Assembly (NCBI GenBank): GCA_024399495.1
Contig: JAKSNY010000004.1
Coordinates: 1 to 64,000 of the forward strand
Direction of reading: 5' to 3'
From: Paludibacteraceae bacterium
Lineage (GTDB): Bacteria; Bacteroidota; Bacteroidia; Bacteroidales; Paludibacteraceae
Length of the DNA stretch: 64,000 nt
Made by a program: the position numbers and the translations under genes. Shown one piece after another: positions 1-7,718 of this stretch. Position 1 is the stretch's first letter. Every line of letters begins with the position of its first letter. A model generated the notes under the pieces. The model searched no databases. It was not told the DNA's origin and saw nothing but the letters and a program-made list of their open reading frames with translations.

Positions 1-858
1 ATTGCATTGGTTGCAACACTATGTGCTATGGCGCAGACAAAGTTCTGGGTGTATAACAATGATGGCACACAAACAGAGTTTCTGATTTCAAAGGTTGATA
101 GTATTAGTTTCACTGAGCCATCAACCCCAACAGAACAGGTTACCGATGCCTGTGGCATCACCTATCCAGTAGTTAAGATAGGGGAGCAGTACTGGATGGC
201 GGAGAATTACCGTTGTTCAAAGTATGACACAGAGTCAGAGGCATACAACGCCTCATGGCTTACAGATAATACCATTCCAACATCAGCAATAATTTACACA
301 TACACCCCATACTACACCGATGCCTCGGACAAGAGCAAGTGGGATAGTTATAGCAAACGGTATGGAGTGAATCTTACAGATGCACAAGTTGCAAAACTTG
401 GTTACCTCTACAACTGGGCCGCAGCTGTAGGTGTTGCGGACGGATGGGAACAGACATCAGCGTTCAGTGGCAATCGTCAGGGCATCTGCCCCAACGGTTG
501 GCACGTACCGTCAAGAGCGGAGTGGCAGACGCTGTATGATTACATATACAGTGCACAAAAACTCACATCAAATGAAGTTGGCAAATATCTCAAAACAACC
601 TCTGGCTGGTACAGCGGAGATAGTGACTACAAACCAGGATTAGACACGTATGGTTTTGCGGCTCTGCCGGCAGGCTTCGCAGCACTTGGAAGTGGTGTGT
701 ACTATGTTGGCTACGGTACCGATTTCTGGTCGGCTACTCCGGATGAGAGCTACGGCAGCGACGCTTACTACAGGACCCTCGATTACTTCAATGACTACTT
801 GTTCGAGAGAAACTACAATAAGTACTACGGTCAATCTGTGCGTTGTTTGAGGAATTAG
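1..858 (+). CDS. FISUMP-domain secreted protein with hypervariable C-terminus (5' end cut by window)
   Basis: The frame is open from base 1, so the start codon lies upstream; the first residues look like the end of a signal peptide (hydrophobic, then AMAQT). The body matches the Fibrobacter succinogenes major paralogous domain: DACGITYPVVKIG, QYWMAEN, GYLYNWAAAVG, GICPNGWHVPSRAEW, YGFAALPAG and a terminal SVRCLRN. It is probably exported and surface-associated; the precise function is unknown. Residues about 226-278 (676-834) form the variable region shared with the genes at 12376, 21901 and 24638, with codons of NNC/NNT type. The sequence just after the stop (859-872) resembles the hairpin found after the other three copies but carries two mismatches. 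There is no lipobox cysteine in the visible part. Confidence 0.85.
   Translation: MALVATLCAMAQTKFWVYNNDGTQTEFLISKVDSISFTEPSTPTEQVTDACGITYPVVKIGEQYWMAENYRCSKYDTESEAYNASWLTDNTIPTSAIIYTYTPYYTDASDKSKWDSYSKRYGVNLTDAQVAKLGYLYNWAAAVGVADGWEQTSAFSGNRQGICPNGWHVPSRAEWQTLYDYIYSAQKLTSNEVGKYLKTTSGWYSGDSDYKPGLDTYGFAALPAGFAALGSGVYYVGYGTDFWSATPDESYGSDAYYRTLDYFNDYLFERNYNKYYGQSVRCLRN
676..834 (+). repeat. Putative DGR-type variable region, copy 1
   Basis: This is the C-terminal coding stretch of the first FISUMP gene, ending just before the conserved TCTGTGCGTTGT. Aligned without gaps over its last 18 codons to the other three copies, it differs at codon positions 1 and 2 while position 3 (C or T) is kept. That fits replacement of template adenines in AAC/AAT codons. 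No template or reverse transcriptase is visible in the window, so the assignment is inference. Confidence 0.6.
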
Positions 859-881
859 TACTACTACGGAATGTCCTTCAC

Positions 882-960
882 TCGTCATTTTGAGCGGAAC
901 GCAGTGCAGCGAAAAATCTCATAATGAGTATGAGATTCTTCGCTATGCTCAGGATGACGA
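882..960. repeat. REP/MITE-like imperfect palindrome
   Basis: The left arm (TCGTCATTTTGAGCG ... ATCTCATA) and the right arm read in reverse (TCGTCATCCTGAGC ... ATCTCATA) are near-identical around a short loop, giving a stem of roughly 30 pairs with bulges. Related GTCATTCTGAGCGAAGCGAG fragments occur near 11631 and 24550. It lies in the 507-base gene-free spacer between the FISUMP gene and cysK. Confidence 0.65.
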
Positions 961-969
961 GGGAAAGTT

Positions 970-1106
970 TTCGCTCAGTGAACTTACTTCCGTTCGTTCA
1001 CTTAATCGTAACTTTACTCGTGGCTTCGCCACTCGTGAACTTACTCACGCTCGTTCACTTAATCGTAACTTTACTTCGCTTCGCTCAGTGAACTTACTCA
1101 CGCTCG
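970..1106. repeat. Nested short repeats with palindromic units
   Basis: The stretch is built from alternating copies of TTCACTTAATCGTAACTTTACT and GTGAACTTACTCACGCTCG-like units in both orientations, separated by small palindromes such as GTGGCTTCGCCAC. It has no convincing coding capacity. It looks like an accumulation of short dispersed elements. Confidence 0.55.
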
Positions 1107-1220
1107 GAAATTGCAAAAACTAAAGTTTTTGTAATCAGCATATTATCCCAAATTAAAACAAGTTTTCCTTTGTGATAACATACTGATTACTACAAAAAAC
1201 TCCGTTTTTTTTGCAATTTC
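1107..1220. repeat. Long imperfect inverted repeat upstream of cysK
   Basis: The left arm begins GAAATTGCAAAAAC and ends near GTAATCAGCATATTATC. The right arm, read on the other strand, begins GAAATTGCAAAAAA and ends GTAATCAGTATGTTATC. The arms are about 45 bases around an AT-rich loop of roughly 20-25 bases. Its outer right edge carries the TTTG that serves as the -33 element of the predicted cysK promoter. Confidence 0.65.
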
Positions 1221-1241
1221 ACTCACTTAATCGTAAATTTG
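1210..1241 (+). promoter_or_regulatory. Predicted cysK promoter (Bacteroidetes type)
   Basis: TTTG at 1210-1213 is followed after 20 bases by TAAATTTG at 1234-1241, matching the Bacteroidetes TTTG / TAnnTTTG consensus. Transcription would start near 1248, leaving a leader of about 120 bases that contains CTTTCAA-type repeats. Confidence 0.6.
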
Positions 1242-1365
1242 CAGTCAATTTTGTTAAAACAAGTTTTAACCATGTTACTTCGTCGCTCGGCATAGCCCAA
1301 GTCAACTTGACTCTGCTCTCGCTCTTAGTAACTTTCAACTTTTAACTTTCAACTTTCAATTAAAT

Positions 1366-2274
1366 ATGGTATATAGTAACGTTATTGATTTGATTGGTAA
1401 TACTCCGTTAGTGTCTCTAAAGGAGACTACAGGGTATAATATTTATGCCAAGGCAGAGTTTCTTAATCCTGGTGGCAGTATTAAGGATAGGGTTGCATAC
1501 AATATGATTATCCAAGCAGAGAAAGATGGCATTCTGCGTAAGGGAATGACCATTGTGGAGCCTACATCGGGTAATACAGGTATAGGACTTGCACTTGTAG
1601 GCGTAAGAAGAGGATATAAGGTGATTATTGTTATGCCTGAGAATATGAGTGAGGAGCGTAAGAAGATTATCAAGTGTCTTGGTGCAGAGCTAGTACTTAC
1701 GCCTGCTAATTTAAGTATTGACGGTAGCGTTAAGGAGGCTGAGCGTATTTTAAGGAATCTTGGCACAAACGGATTTATGCCACAGCAATTTACAAACAAG
1801 AACAATCCACTTATTCATTATAGGACCACTGCGGTGGAGATGTGCAACCAGATAGACAAGCCTATAGATATATTTGTATCGGGTTTGGGCAGCGGTGGTA
1901 CTCTGCAAGGTATCGGCAGGTATCTTAAAGACCAGAACCCTAATGTAAAGGTAGTGGCTGTGGAACCTAAAGATGTATCTGCACTTTTAGGTGATGAGCC
2001 TGGTCTGCACCAAATACAGGGTATAGGCGATGGTTTTATTCCTGAGGTTTTGGATGTAAAAATGATAGATGAGGTTGTAGAGGTATCTGATAATGATGCC
2101 ATAGAGACAACCCGATGTCTTGCTAAAATACAAGGTCTTATGTGCGGCACATCATCGGGTGCCAATATATGGGCTGCCATGCAGATGGCAAAGAGATATG
2201 GTAGCGATAAGGTTATTGTTACTGTACTGCCTGACCGTATGGAACGCTATTTCTCCACAGGACTTTTAGATTAA
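1366..2274 (+). CDS. cysK: Cysteine synthase A (O-acetylserine sulfhydrylase)
   Basis: This is a 302-residue fold-type II PLP enzyme that makes cysteine from O-acetylserine and sulfide in the cytoplasm. The PLP lysine is K40 within PGGSIKDR; the substrate loop PTSGNTG and the phosphate-binding SGLGSGGT loop are present, and the protein ends in a short tail (YFSTGLLD). Length is close to the usual 305-320. It appears to be a single-gene unit: a promoter sits at 1210-1241 and two hairpins lie after the stop (2276-2290 and 2313-2345). The start follows a CTTTCAA-repeat leader without a clear Shine-Dalgarno, as is usual here. A cystathionine-beta-synthase-like role is less likely because no CBS extension is present. 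Confidence 0.93.
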   Translation: MVYSNVIDLIGNTPLVSLKETTGYNIYAKAEFLNPGGSIKDRVAYNMIIQAEKDGILRKGMTIVEPTSGNTGIGLALVGVRRGYKVIIVMPENMSEERKKIIKCLGAELVLTPANLSIDGSVKEAERILRNLGTNGFMPQQFTNKNNPLIHYRTTAVEMCNQIDKPIDIFVSGLGSGGTLQGIGRYLKDQNPNVKVVAVEPKDVSALLGDEPGLHQIQGIGDGFIPEVLDVKMIDEVVEVSDNDAIETTRCLAKIQGLMCGTSSGANIWAAMQMAKRYGSDKVIVTVLPDRMERYFSTGLLD

Positions 2275-2312
2275 GGTGACATTATGTCACTTTTGCCACA
2301 TTGGCACACTAT

Positions 2313-2352
2313 TTGCTCTTTATTGTGTTGGACAATGAAGAGCAATTTTATA
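2313..2352 (+). terminator. Rho-independent terminator after cysK
   Basis: A 14-pair stem (TTGCTCTTTATTGT with ACAATGAAGAGCAA, one G-T pair) closes on a GTTGG loop and runs into TTTTATAT. A smaller hairpin, GTGACA-TTA-TGTCAC at 2276-2290, lies directly after the cysK stop. Confidence 0.7.
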
Positions 2353-2367
2353 TAAAATATATCTATT

Positions 2368-4422
2368 ATGCAACAAGGTAATATTGGTGTAACATCGGAA
2401 AACATTTTTCCTGTTATTAAAAAGTTTTTGTATTCTGACCACGAGATTTTTTTGCGTGAGATAGTTTCTAATGCCGTAGATGCTACTCAAAAGCTGAAAA
2501 CTCTAAGCAGTGTAGGAGAGTATAAGGGTGAGCTTAAAGACCCTAAAGTGGAGGTCAAACTTGATAAAAAGGCAGGTACTCTTACTGTTTCTGATAGCGG
2601 TATAGGTATGACCGCCGATGAGATAGATAAGTACATTAACCAAATAGCATTCTCTGGAGCAGGTGAGTTTCTTGATAAATATAAGAACGATGCCAATGCC
2701 ATCATCGGGCATTTTGGTTTGGGATTCTACTCTGCTTTTATGGTAAGCAAGAAGGTGGAAATCTTTACCAAATCATATAAAGAAGGTTCTAAAGGCGTAC
2801 ATTGGAGTTGTGACGGCAATCCTACATTTGAGATAGAGGATTGTGAGAAGGAAAGCATAGGTACAGATATTGTTCTTACCATAGATGATGACAGCAAGGA
2901 GTTCTTGGAGGATAACCGTATTCAGGAGTTGCTTACAAAATACTGCAAGTTCCTTCCTGTGCCAATTGCATTCGGAAAGAAAAAGGAGTGGAAAGACGGC
3001 AAAGAGGTGGAGACTGCCGATGACAATATAATAAACAACACTACACCTGCATGGGTTAAGAAACCGGCAGACCTGAAAGATGAGGATTACGCAAGTTTCT
3101 ATCGTGAACTTTATCCGTATGCCGCTGAGCCGTTGTTCCATATACACCTAAATGTGGATTATCCGTTTAATCTTACAGGTATTCTCTACTTCCCTAAGGT
3201 TACAAACAATATAGAGTTGCAGAAGAACAAGATTCAGCTCTATTGTAATCAGGTTTTTGTTACAGATAGTGTGGAGGGTATTGTGCCAGAGTTTCTTACA
3301 TTGCTTCACGGTGTACTTGACTCACCCGATATTCCACTTAATGTAAGCCGTTCTTATCTGCAAAGCGACTCTAACGTTAAGAAAATATCTGCACATATAA
3401 CCAAAAAAGTGGCTGATAGCCTGCAAGATATATTCAAGGCAGACCGCAAGCAGTTTGAGGAGAAATGGGACAGCCTTAAAATATTCATCTCTTACGGTAT
3501 GCTTACTGATGATAAGTTCTACGAGCGTGCCATTAAGTTTAATCTGTTTAAGACCACCGATGGGCAATATTACACCTACGATGAGTATAAAACACTTGTA
3601 GAGGCTAACCAAACAGACAAGGATGGCAATGTGATTTATCTGTATGCGGCAGACAAAGATGCACAATATAGTTATATAGAGGCCGCTAAAGCGAAGGGCT
3701 ACAGTGTGTTACTGTTTGATGACCAACTTGATGTGCATTTGGCATCGCGTCTGGAGCAGAAGAATGAGAAGACCCGATACGTGCGTGTGGATTCTGATAC
3801 AATAGACAAGCTTATTGTAAAGGAAGATGCCGCTAAAGTGGAACTTACTCAAGATGAGCAGAATGCAATGACAAAGATATTCAGTTCGGCCGCACCTAAG
3901 ACAGACAAATGTGATTTTATAGTTACATTCGGGGCTTTGGGGGCAGAGGCACAGCCTATTCTTATTACGCAGAATGAGTTTATGCGCCGTATGAAAGAGA
4001 TGTCTGCACTGCAAGGCGGTATGATGGGATTCTATGGCAATATGCCTGATTCTTACAGTCTTGTACTTAATACAGACCACCCTCTGATAAAGGGTTTGGT
4101 AGAGAAGCAGGCTTCTGAACTTAATGCAAAGGTATCTCCTATCGCTAAAGACATAGAGGCTCTGAAGAAGCAGGTTGATGACCTTAAGGCTAAGCATAAG
4201 GATAAGAAAGATGATGAAATACCTGAGGTTGAAAAAGATGCCATCAGAACTCAAGAGGCTCAGATGAGTGATTTGGAGAAGCAGAAATCTGATATCTATG
4301 CAGATTTTGCCAAGAATGAGCCTAAAGTAAACCAACTTATAGATTTGGCACTTCTTGCAAACAATATGCTTAAAGGCGAGGCTCTAAGTCAGTTTGTTAA
4401 AAGAAGCGTGTCATTGCTATAA
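2368..4422 (+). CDS. htpG: Molecular chaperone HtpG (Hsp90 family)
   Basis: This is a 684-residue bacterial Hsp90. The N-terminal GHKL ATPase shows E31, N35 and D38 of the EIVSNAVDA motif, DSGIGM at 76-81 and the lid motif GHFGLGFYSAF at 114-124. Middle and C-terminal dimerisation regions follow. Near the C-terminus (about residues 575-650) there is a charged, coiled-coil-like segment rich in K, D and E, a feature I associate with Bacteroidetes HtpG. It acts as an ATP-driven cytosolic chaperone. It stands alone between the cysK terminator and a tRNA gene. No heat-shock operator is evident. Confidence 0.96.
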   Translation: MQQGNIGVTSENIFPVIKKFLYSDHEIFLREIVSNAVDATQKLKTLSSVGEYKGELKDPKVEVKLDKKAGTLTVSDSGIGMTADEIDKYINQIAFSGAGEFLDKYKNDANAIIGHFGLGFYSAFMVSKKVEIFTKSYKEGSKGVHWSCDGNPTFEIEDCEKESIGTDIVLTIDDDSKEFLEDNRIQELLTKYCKFLPVPIAFGKKKEWKDGKEVETADDNIINNTTPAWVKKPADLKDEDYASFYRELYPYAAEPLFHIHLNVDYPFNLTGILYFPKVTNNIELQKNKIQLYCNQVFVTDSVEGIVPEFLTLLHGVLDSPDIPLNVSRSYLQSDSNVKKISAHITKKVADSLQDIFKADRKQFEEKWDSLKIFISYGMLTDDKFYERAIKFNLFKTTDGQYYTYDEYKTLVEANQTDKDGNVIYLYAADKDAQYSYIEAAKAKGYSVLLFDDQLDVHLASRLEQKNEKTRYVRVDSDTIDKLIVKEDAAKVELTQDEQNAMTKIFSSAAPKTDKCDFIVTFGALGAEAQPILITQNEFMRRMKEMSALQGGMMGFYGNMPDSYSLVLNTDHPLIKGLVEKQASELNAKVSPIAKDIEALKKQVDDLKAKHKDKKDDEIPEVEKDAIRTQEAQMSDLEKQKSDIYADFAKNEPKVNQLIDLALLANNMLKGEALSQFVKRSVSLL

Positions 4423-4509
4423 AAAAATAAAAATTTTCAACTTTCAACTTTCAACTTTCAATTAAAAGTATTATCTTTGCACCGCAAATGCAAAATGATG
4501 CATTTGAAT

Positions 4510-4583
4510 GGTTCCGTAGCTCAACTGAATAGAGCGTCACACTACGGATGTGAAGGTTCAGGGTTTGAATCCCTGCGGGATCA
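4510..4583 (+). tRNA. tRNA-Arg(ACG)
   Basis: A full cloverleaf can be folded: acceptor GGTTCCG with CGGGATC, D stem GCTC/GAGC, anticodon stem TCACA/TGTGA around loop CTACGGA (anticodon ACG), T loop TTTGAAT, discriminator A. CCA is not encoded. A -7 type box TATCTTTG lies upstream at 4472-4479. Confidence 0.93.
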
Positions 4584-4586
4584 CAG

Positions 4587-4625
4587 AAATAGCCTGTAGA
4601 GAATTCTATAGGCTATTTATGTTTT
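4587..4625 (+). terminator. Hairpin terminator after tRNA-Arg
   Basis: A 14-pair stem (AAATAGCCTGTAGA with TCTATAGGCTATTT, one G-T pair) closes on GAAT, four bases after the tRNA, followed by ATGTTTTG. It likely terminates the tRNA transcript. Confidence 0.65.
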
Positions 4626-4653
4626 GTCTTGTACAACAAATGTTGTTTTTTAC

Positions 4654-4661
4654 TACCTTTG
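4654..4661 (+). promoter_or_regulatory. -7 box for the Rieske-like lipoprotein gene
   Basis: TACCTTTG matches the TAnnTTTG consensus 20 bases before the start codon. The -33 element is weak (TTGTTTTT near 4643). Confidence 0.45.
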
Positions 4662-4681
4662 CACTGTAATTTTGTTTCAAT

Positions 4682-5149
4682 ATGAAAAAATATGTTGTTT
4701 TTTTAGTAGTGTCTCTACTTGTATCGTGTAATAAAAGCGAGGAACTTAACTCAAACATACCAAACAGTCCTGTAAGTTTTTCAATTGATGTGAGTATTGG
4801 CGGTGCAGATAGCGAATTAAGGTATGAGAATGTAGGTTATAGTAAACTGTTTAACACAACACATCCTGCGGCTATGTCGGCGGGACACGGACGTTATGGC
4901 TATAGTGGGGTGGTGGTCACAAGGGCTATGGATAATAAATTGTACGCTTTTGAGGCGTGTTGCCCATACGAGTGCAAAAAAGAGATATCACTCAATGTTG
5001 ACGGATATTTTCTAAAATGTGGTAAATGCGGCTCATCGTTTGAGGTTGGTAATGGAAGCGGCAGAGTTAATAAGGGACCTGCGTCACAGCCATTAAAGAT
5101 ATATAATGTTTACGAATCTCCATCAGGGGTATGTAACGTGGTAAACTAA
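4682..5149 (+). CDS. Rieske-like lipoprotein with cysteine-only ligand set
   Basis: This is a 155-residue lipoprotein with lipobox LVSC at C16. Residues about 75-150 resemble a Rieske fold, with the GPASQPLKIYNV ending typical of Rieske domains. The usual CxH...CxxH boxes are replaced by C93-C-P-Y-E-C98 and C113-G-K-C116, so both histidine ligands are missing. Four cysteines could bind zinc, iron or a different cluster, or the site may be structural. Function is unknown. It is a single gene between tRNA-Arg and adk with its own -7 box. The cysteine pattern is read directly; the metal assignment is inference. Confidence 0.7.
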   Translation: MKKYVVFLVVSLLVSCNKSEELNSNIPNSPVSFSIDVSIGGADSELRYENVGYSKLFNTTHPAAMSAGHGRYGYSGVVVTRAMDNKLYAFEACCPYECKKEISLNVDGYFLKCGKCGSSFEVGNGSGRVNKGPASQPLKIYNVYESPSGVCNVVN

Positions 5150-5231
5150 TAGATAAAACCAATCTTAAGAAACGTCTTAAAAAAAACAAAAAAATATTTA
5201 TATCAAGCGTGATATATAGAAATATTTTTCG

Positions 5232-5239
5232 TAACTTTG
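5232..5239 (+). promoter_or_regulatory. -7 box for adk
   Basis: TAACTTTG matches TAnnTTTG. It places transcription start around 5246, downstream of the first in-frame alternative codon at 5237, which supports translation from the ATG at 5267. Confidence 0.55.
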
Positions 5240-5266
5240 AGCGATATTTTTTTTAAAAATCATGCT

Positions 5267-5839
5267 ATGTTAAATATTGTTATTTTTGGTGCTCCCGGGT
5301 CCGGTAAAGGTACTCAGAGCGACTTTATTGTAAAAAAATACGGACTTGTCCACTTATCTACAGGTGACATTTTGCGTGCAGAAATTGCTAAGGGTTCTGA
5401 AATTGGTAAAATGGCTGACAGCCTCATAAGTAAAGGTAATTTTATACCCGATGACCTTATGATAAATATTCTAAATGCCAACATAGACCTTTATCCTACA
5501 GCCAAGGGCTTTATTTTTGACGGATTCCCACGTACTCTTACACAGGCAGAGGCTCTTGACAGTATGCTAAAAAAACGTAATATTAAGATTTCTTTGATGC
5601 TTAACATAGATGTTCAGACAAACGAATTGGTGAAGCGTTTGCTTGAGAGGGGAAAGACATCGGGGCGTAGCGATGATAATCTACAGACCATACATCAGCG
5701 TCTGCAAGTTTATGAGGCAAAAACACTACCTGTAATACAATTCTACGACCGTCAAGGTAAAAGCAACAGAATTAACGGAACAGGCACTATGGAAGAGGTG
5801 TTTGCGGAGATTTGTAAAGCCATAGATTCAGTAAAATAA
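5267..5839 (+). CDS. adk: Adenylate kinase
   Basis: This is a 190-residue enzyme interconverting AMP, ATP and ADP. P-loop GAPGSGKGT is at 8-16; the AMP-binding STGDILRAEI, the GFPRT motif and a short LID (RGKTSGRSDDN) without zinc cysteines are present, so it is a short-form kinase. I chose ATG 5267 because the family begins MxNIVIFGAPGSGKG and because the promoter box at 5232-5239 overlaps the upstream in-frame start at 5237. It probably forms a transcription unit with obgE, 38 bases downstream; the spacer consists of ACTGTCCACTGTCA-type short repeats. Confidence 0.95.
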   Translation: MLNIVIFGAPGSGKGTQSDFIVKKYGLVHLSTGDILRAEIAKGSEIGKMADSLISKGNFIPDDLMINILNANIDLYPTAKGFIFDGFPRTLTQAEALDSMLKKRNIKISLMLNIDVQTNELVKRLLERGKTSGRSDDNLQTIHQRLQVYEAKTLPVIQFYDRQGKSNRINGTGTMEEVFAEICKAIDSVK

Positions 5840-5877
5840 CTGTCCACTGTCAACTGTCAACTGTCCACTAATTAATA

Positions 5878-6870
5878 ATGGCTGAATCAAACTTTATAGA
5901 TTATGTAAAAGTATTCTGCCGCTCCGGTAAAGGAGGGGCAGGCTCCACGCATCTGCATAGGGAGAAATTTGTGCCTAAGGGTGGACCCGATGGCGGTGAC
6001 GGAGGCAGAGGCGGACATATATATATAAAAGGTAACAGGAATTATTGGACTCTTTTGCACCTTAAATACGCTCGTCATATTTTTGCCGGTGATGGTGAGA
6101 GTGGTGGCAAAAACCGCAGTTTTGGTGCGGACGGCGATGATAAGACTATAGAGGTGCCACTTGGTACTGTAGCCTACGATGCTGATACTCACGAGTTTTT
6201 GTGTGAGATTACAGAACATGACCAGCGGTTGGTGCTGCTTAAGGGTGGCAGAGGCGGTCAGGGTAATTGGCATTTTCGCACAGCAACGTTACAGACACCA
6301 CGTTTTGCACAGCCTGGTGAGCCTGGCATAGAGCGTTCTGTAGTGCTTGAACTAAAGATATTGGCTGATGTGGGGCTTGTGGGATTCCCAAATGCAGGTA
6401 AATCCACACTGCTTTCTGTAGTCTCTGCCGCAAAGCCTAAGATAGCAGACTATCCTTTTACCACGCTAGAACCTAATATAGGAATAGTTGGCTATAGAGA
6501 CAGCAAGTCTTTTGTTATGGCTGATATACCTGGTATTATAGAGGGTGCATCAGAGGGCAAGGGTCTAGGTCTTAGGTTTTTACGTCATATAGAGCGTAAT
6601 TCAGCATTGTTGTTTATGGTTCCTTCTACATCTGAGAATGTGGAGGCAGATTATGAAATCCTGCTTGCAGAACTTGTAAAGTATAATCCTGAGTTGGCAG
6701 ACAAGAATCGGGTTCTTGCCGTTACAAAGTGTGACCTCACCGATGATGAACAGCAGCGTAATATAGCACTTACACTACCAAAAAATATTCCTTCAGTGTT
6801 CATATCTTCCGTATCGGGGAAAGGGATAGACACACTGAAGGACTTGCTATGGGATGCGATTAACAACTAA
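5878..6870 (+). CDS. obgE: GTPase ObgE/CgtA
   Basis: This is a 330-residue ribosome-associated GTPase acting in late 50S assembly and the stress response. The N-terminal glycine-rich Obg domain spans about 1-158 ([13 protein letters not shown] at 34-46). The G domain has G169FPNAGKS176, switch region YPFTTLEP, D216IPG219, TKCD at 283-286 and a SSVSG-type G5. The chain ends right after the G domain, so the variable C-terminal OCT domain found in many homologues is absent. It follows adk; the opposite-strand gene downstream is only 9 bases away. Confidence 0.95.
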   Translation: MAESNFIDYVKVFCRSGKGGAGSTHLHREKFVPKGGPDGGDGGRGGHIYIKGNRNYWTLLHLKYARHIFAGDGESGGKNRSFGADGDDKTIEVPLGTVAYDADTHEFLCEITEHDQRLVLLKGGRGGQGNWHFRTATLQTPRFAQPGEPGIERSVVLELKILADVGLVGFPNAGKSTLLSVVSAAKPKIADYPFTTLEPNIGIVGYRDSKSFVMADIPGIIEGASEGKGLGLRFLRHIERNSALLFMVPSTSENVEADYEILLAELVKYNPELADKNRVLAVTKCDLTDDEQQRNIALTLPKNIPSVFISSVSGKGIDTLKDLLWDAINN

Positions 6871-6879
6871 TTTCCGCTG

Positions 6880-7596
6880 TTAATTTCTGCGTCCTAAAAA
6901 CCTTAACAGATATAAGAATAAGTTGATAAAATCAAGGTACAGCGTAAGAGAGCCTAACAATGCAATCTTCCGTGTGCTTTCATTAACATCTGTAGCGTAT
7001 GTGGTAAGCATTTGTTTTATTTTCTGGGCATCGTATGTTGTAAGTGCCGCAAACAATATAACACCCACAAAAGATATAATCCAACCAAGTTGTGAACTTT
7101 GTACAAACATGTTTACAAGAGATGCAATAATAAGACCTAAAAGTGCCATTATTGCAAATCTGCCAATACCGCTCAAATCTTTTTTAGTAAATGTGCCAAT
7201 AAGTGCCATTGCACCAAACATTCCTGCCGACACAAAAAATGTAGTTGCTATTGACTCCATAGTATAAACTATGAATATAGAACTGAGCATCAGTCCGTTA
7301 AGTATAGAATACACCACAAACATTATTCCTGCCGCTGCAAATGAGAGCTTGTCTATTCTGGCAGAGAGTACAAACACAAGAACAAGTTCTGCTATGATTA
7401 AGCCCCAAATTCCAAAGGGATTACCGTATATTATATTCAGTAATACCGGAGTGTAGGCTGTGAGATATGCCATAATGCCTGTTACGGCAAGTGCAAGTGT
7501 CATCCACAGATACACGTTACGCATAAGAGTGCGTTGTGCGGTTGCCTCCTCTAATGAGTAGGCGTAACCATCGTTGCTAAAATAATCAGTTGCCAT
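6880..7596 (-). CDS. Bax inhibitor-1/YccA family membrane protein
   Basis: This is a 238-residue integral membrane protein of the TMBIM/UPF0005 family with about seven hydrophobic segments. The N-terminal cytoplasmic stretch is about 28 residues (up to RTLMRNVYLWMTLAL), and the end shows a conserved AALTTYDAQKIKQ near residue 190 followed by LYLDFINLFLYLLRFLG. Family members are thought to act as pH-sensitive calcium leak channels or to interact with membrane proteases; the role here is not known. It is convergent with obgE. Confidence 0.9.
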   Translation of the reverse strand: MATDYFSNDGYAYSLEEATAQRTLMRNVYLWMTLALAVTGIMAYLTAYTPVLLNIIYGNPFGIWGLIIAELVLVFVLSARIDKLSFAAAGIMFVVYSILNGLMLSSIFIVYTMESIATTFFVSAGMFGAMALIGTFTKKDLSGIGRFAIMALLGLIIASLVNMFVQSSQLGWIISFVGVILFAALTTYDAQKIKQMLTTYATDVNESTRKIALLGSLTLYLDFINLFLYLLRFLGRRN

Positions 7597-7718
7597 AATA
7601 ATTTGTTTGAATTTTCTGCTAATATAGGTGTTTTTTTTGTAAAACTATTGTTTTGCAGCAATATTTTTCATATTTTTGTAAGTTGATAGTGATGTTTTTA
7701 ATAAAAAATGCGTTTGAT

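Noticed and set aside
970..1106. CRISPR array near the left edge
   Set aside because: Repeat units vary in length and orientation, spacers are not unique, and no cas genes are present.
5237..5266. Upstream in-frame start for adk
   Set aside because: It overlaps the -7 promoter box and adds ten residues not found at the start of the kinase family.
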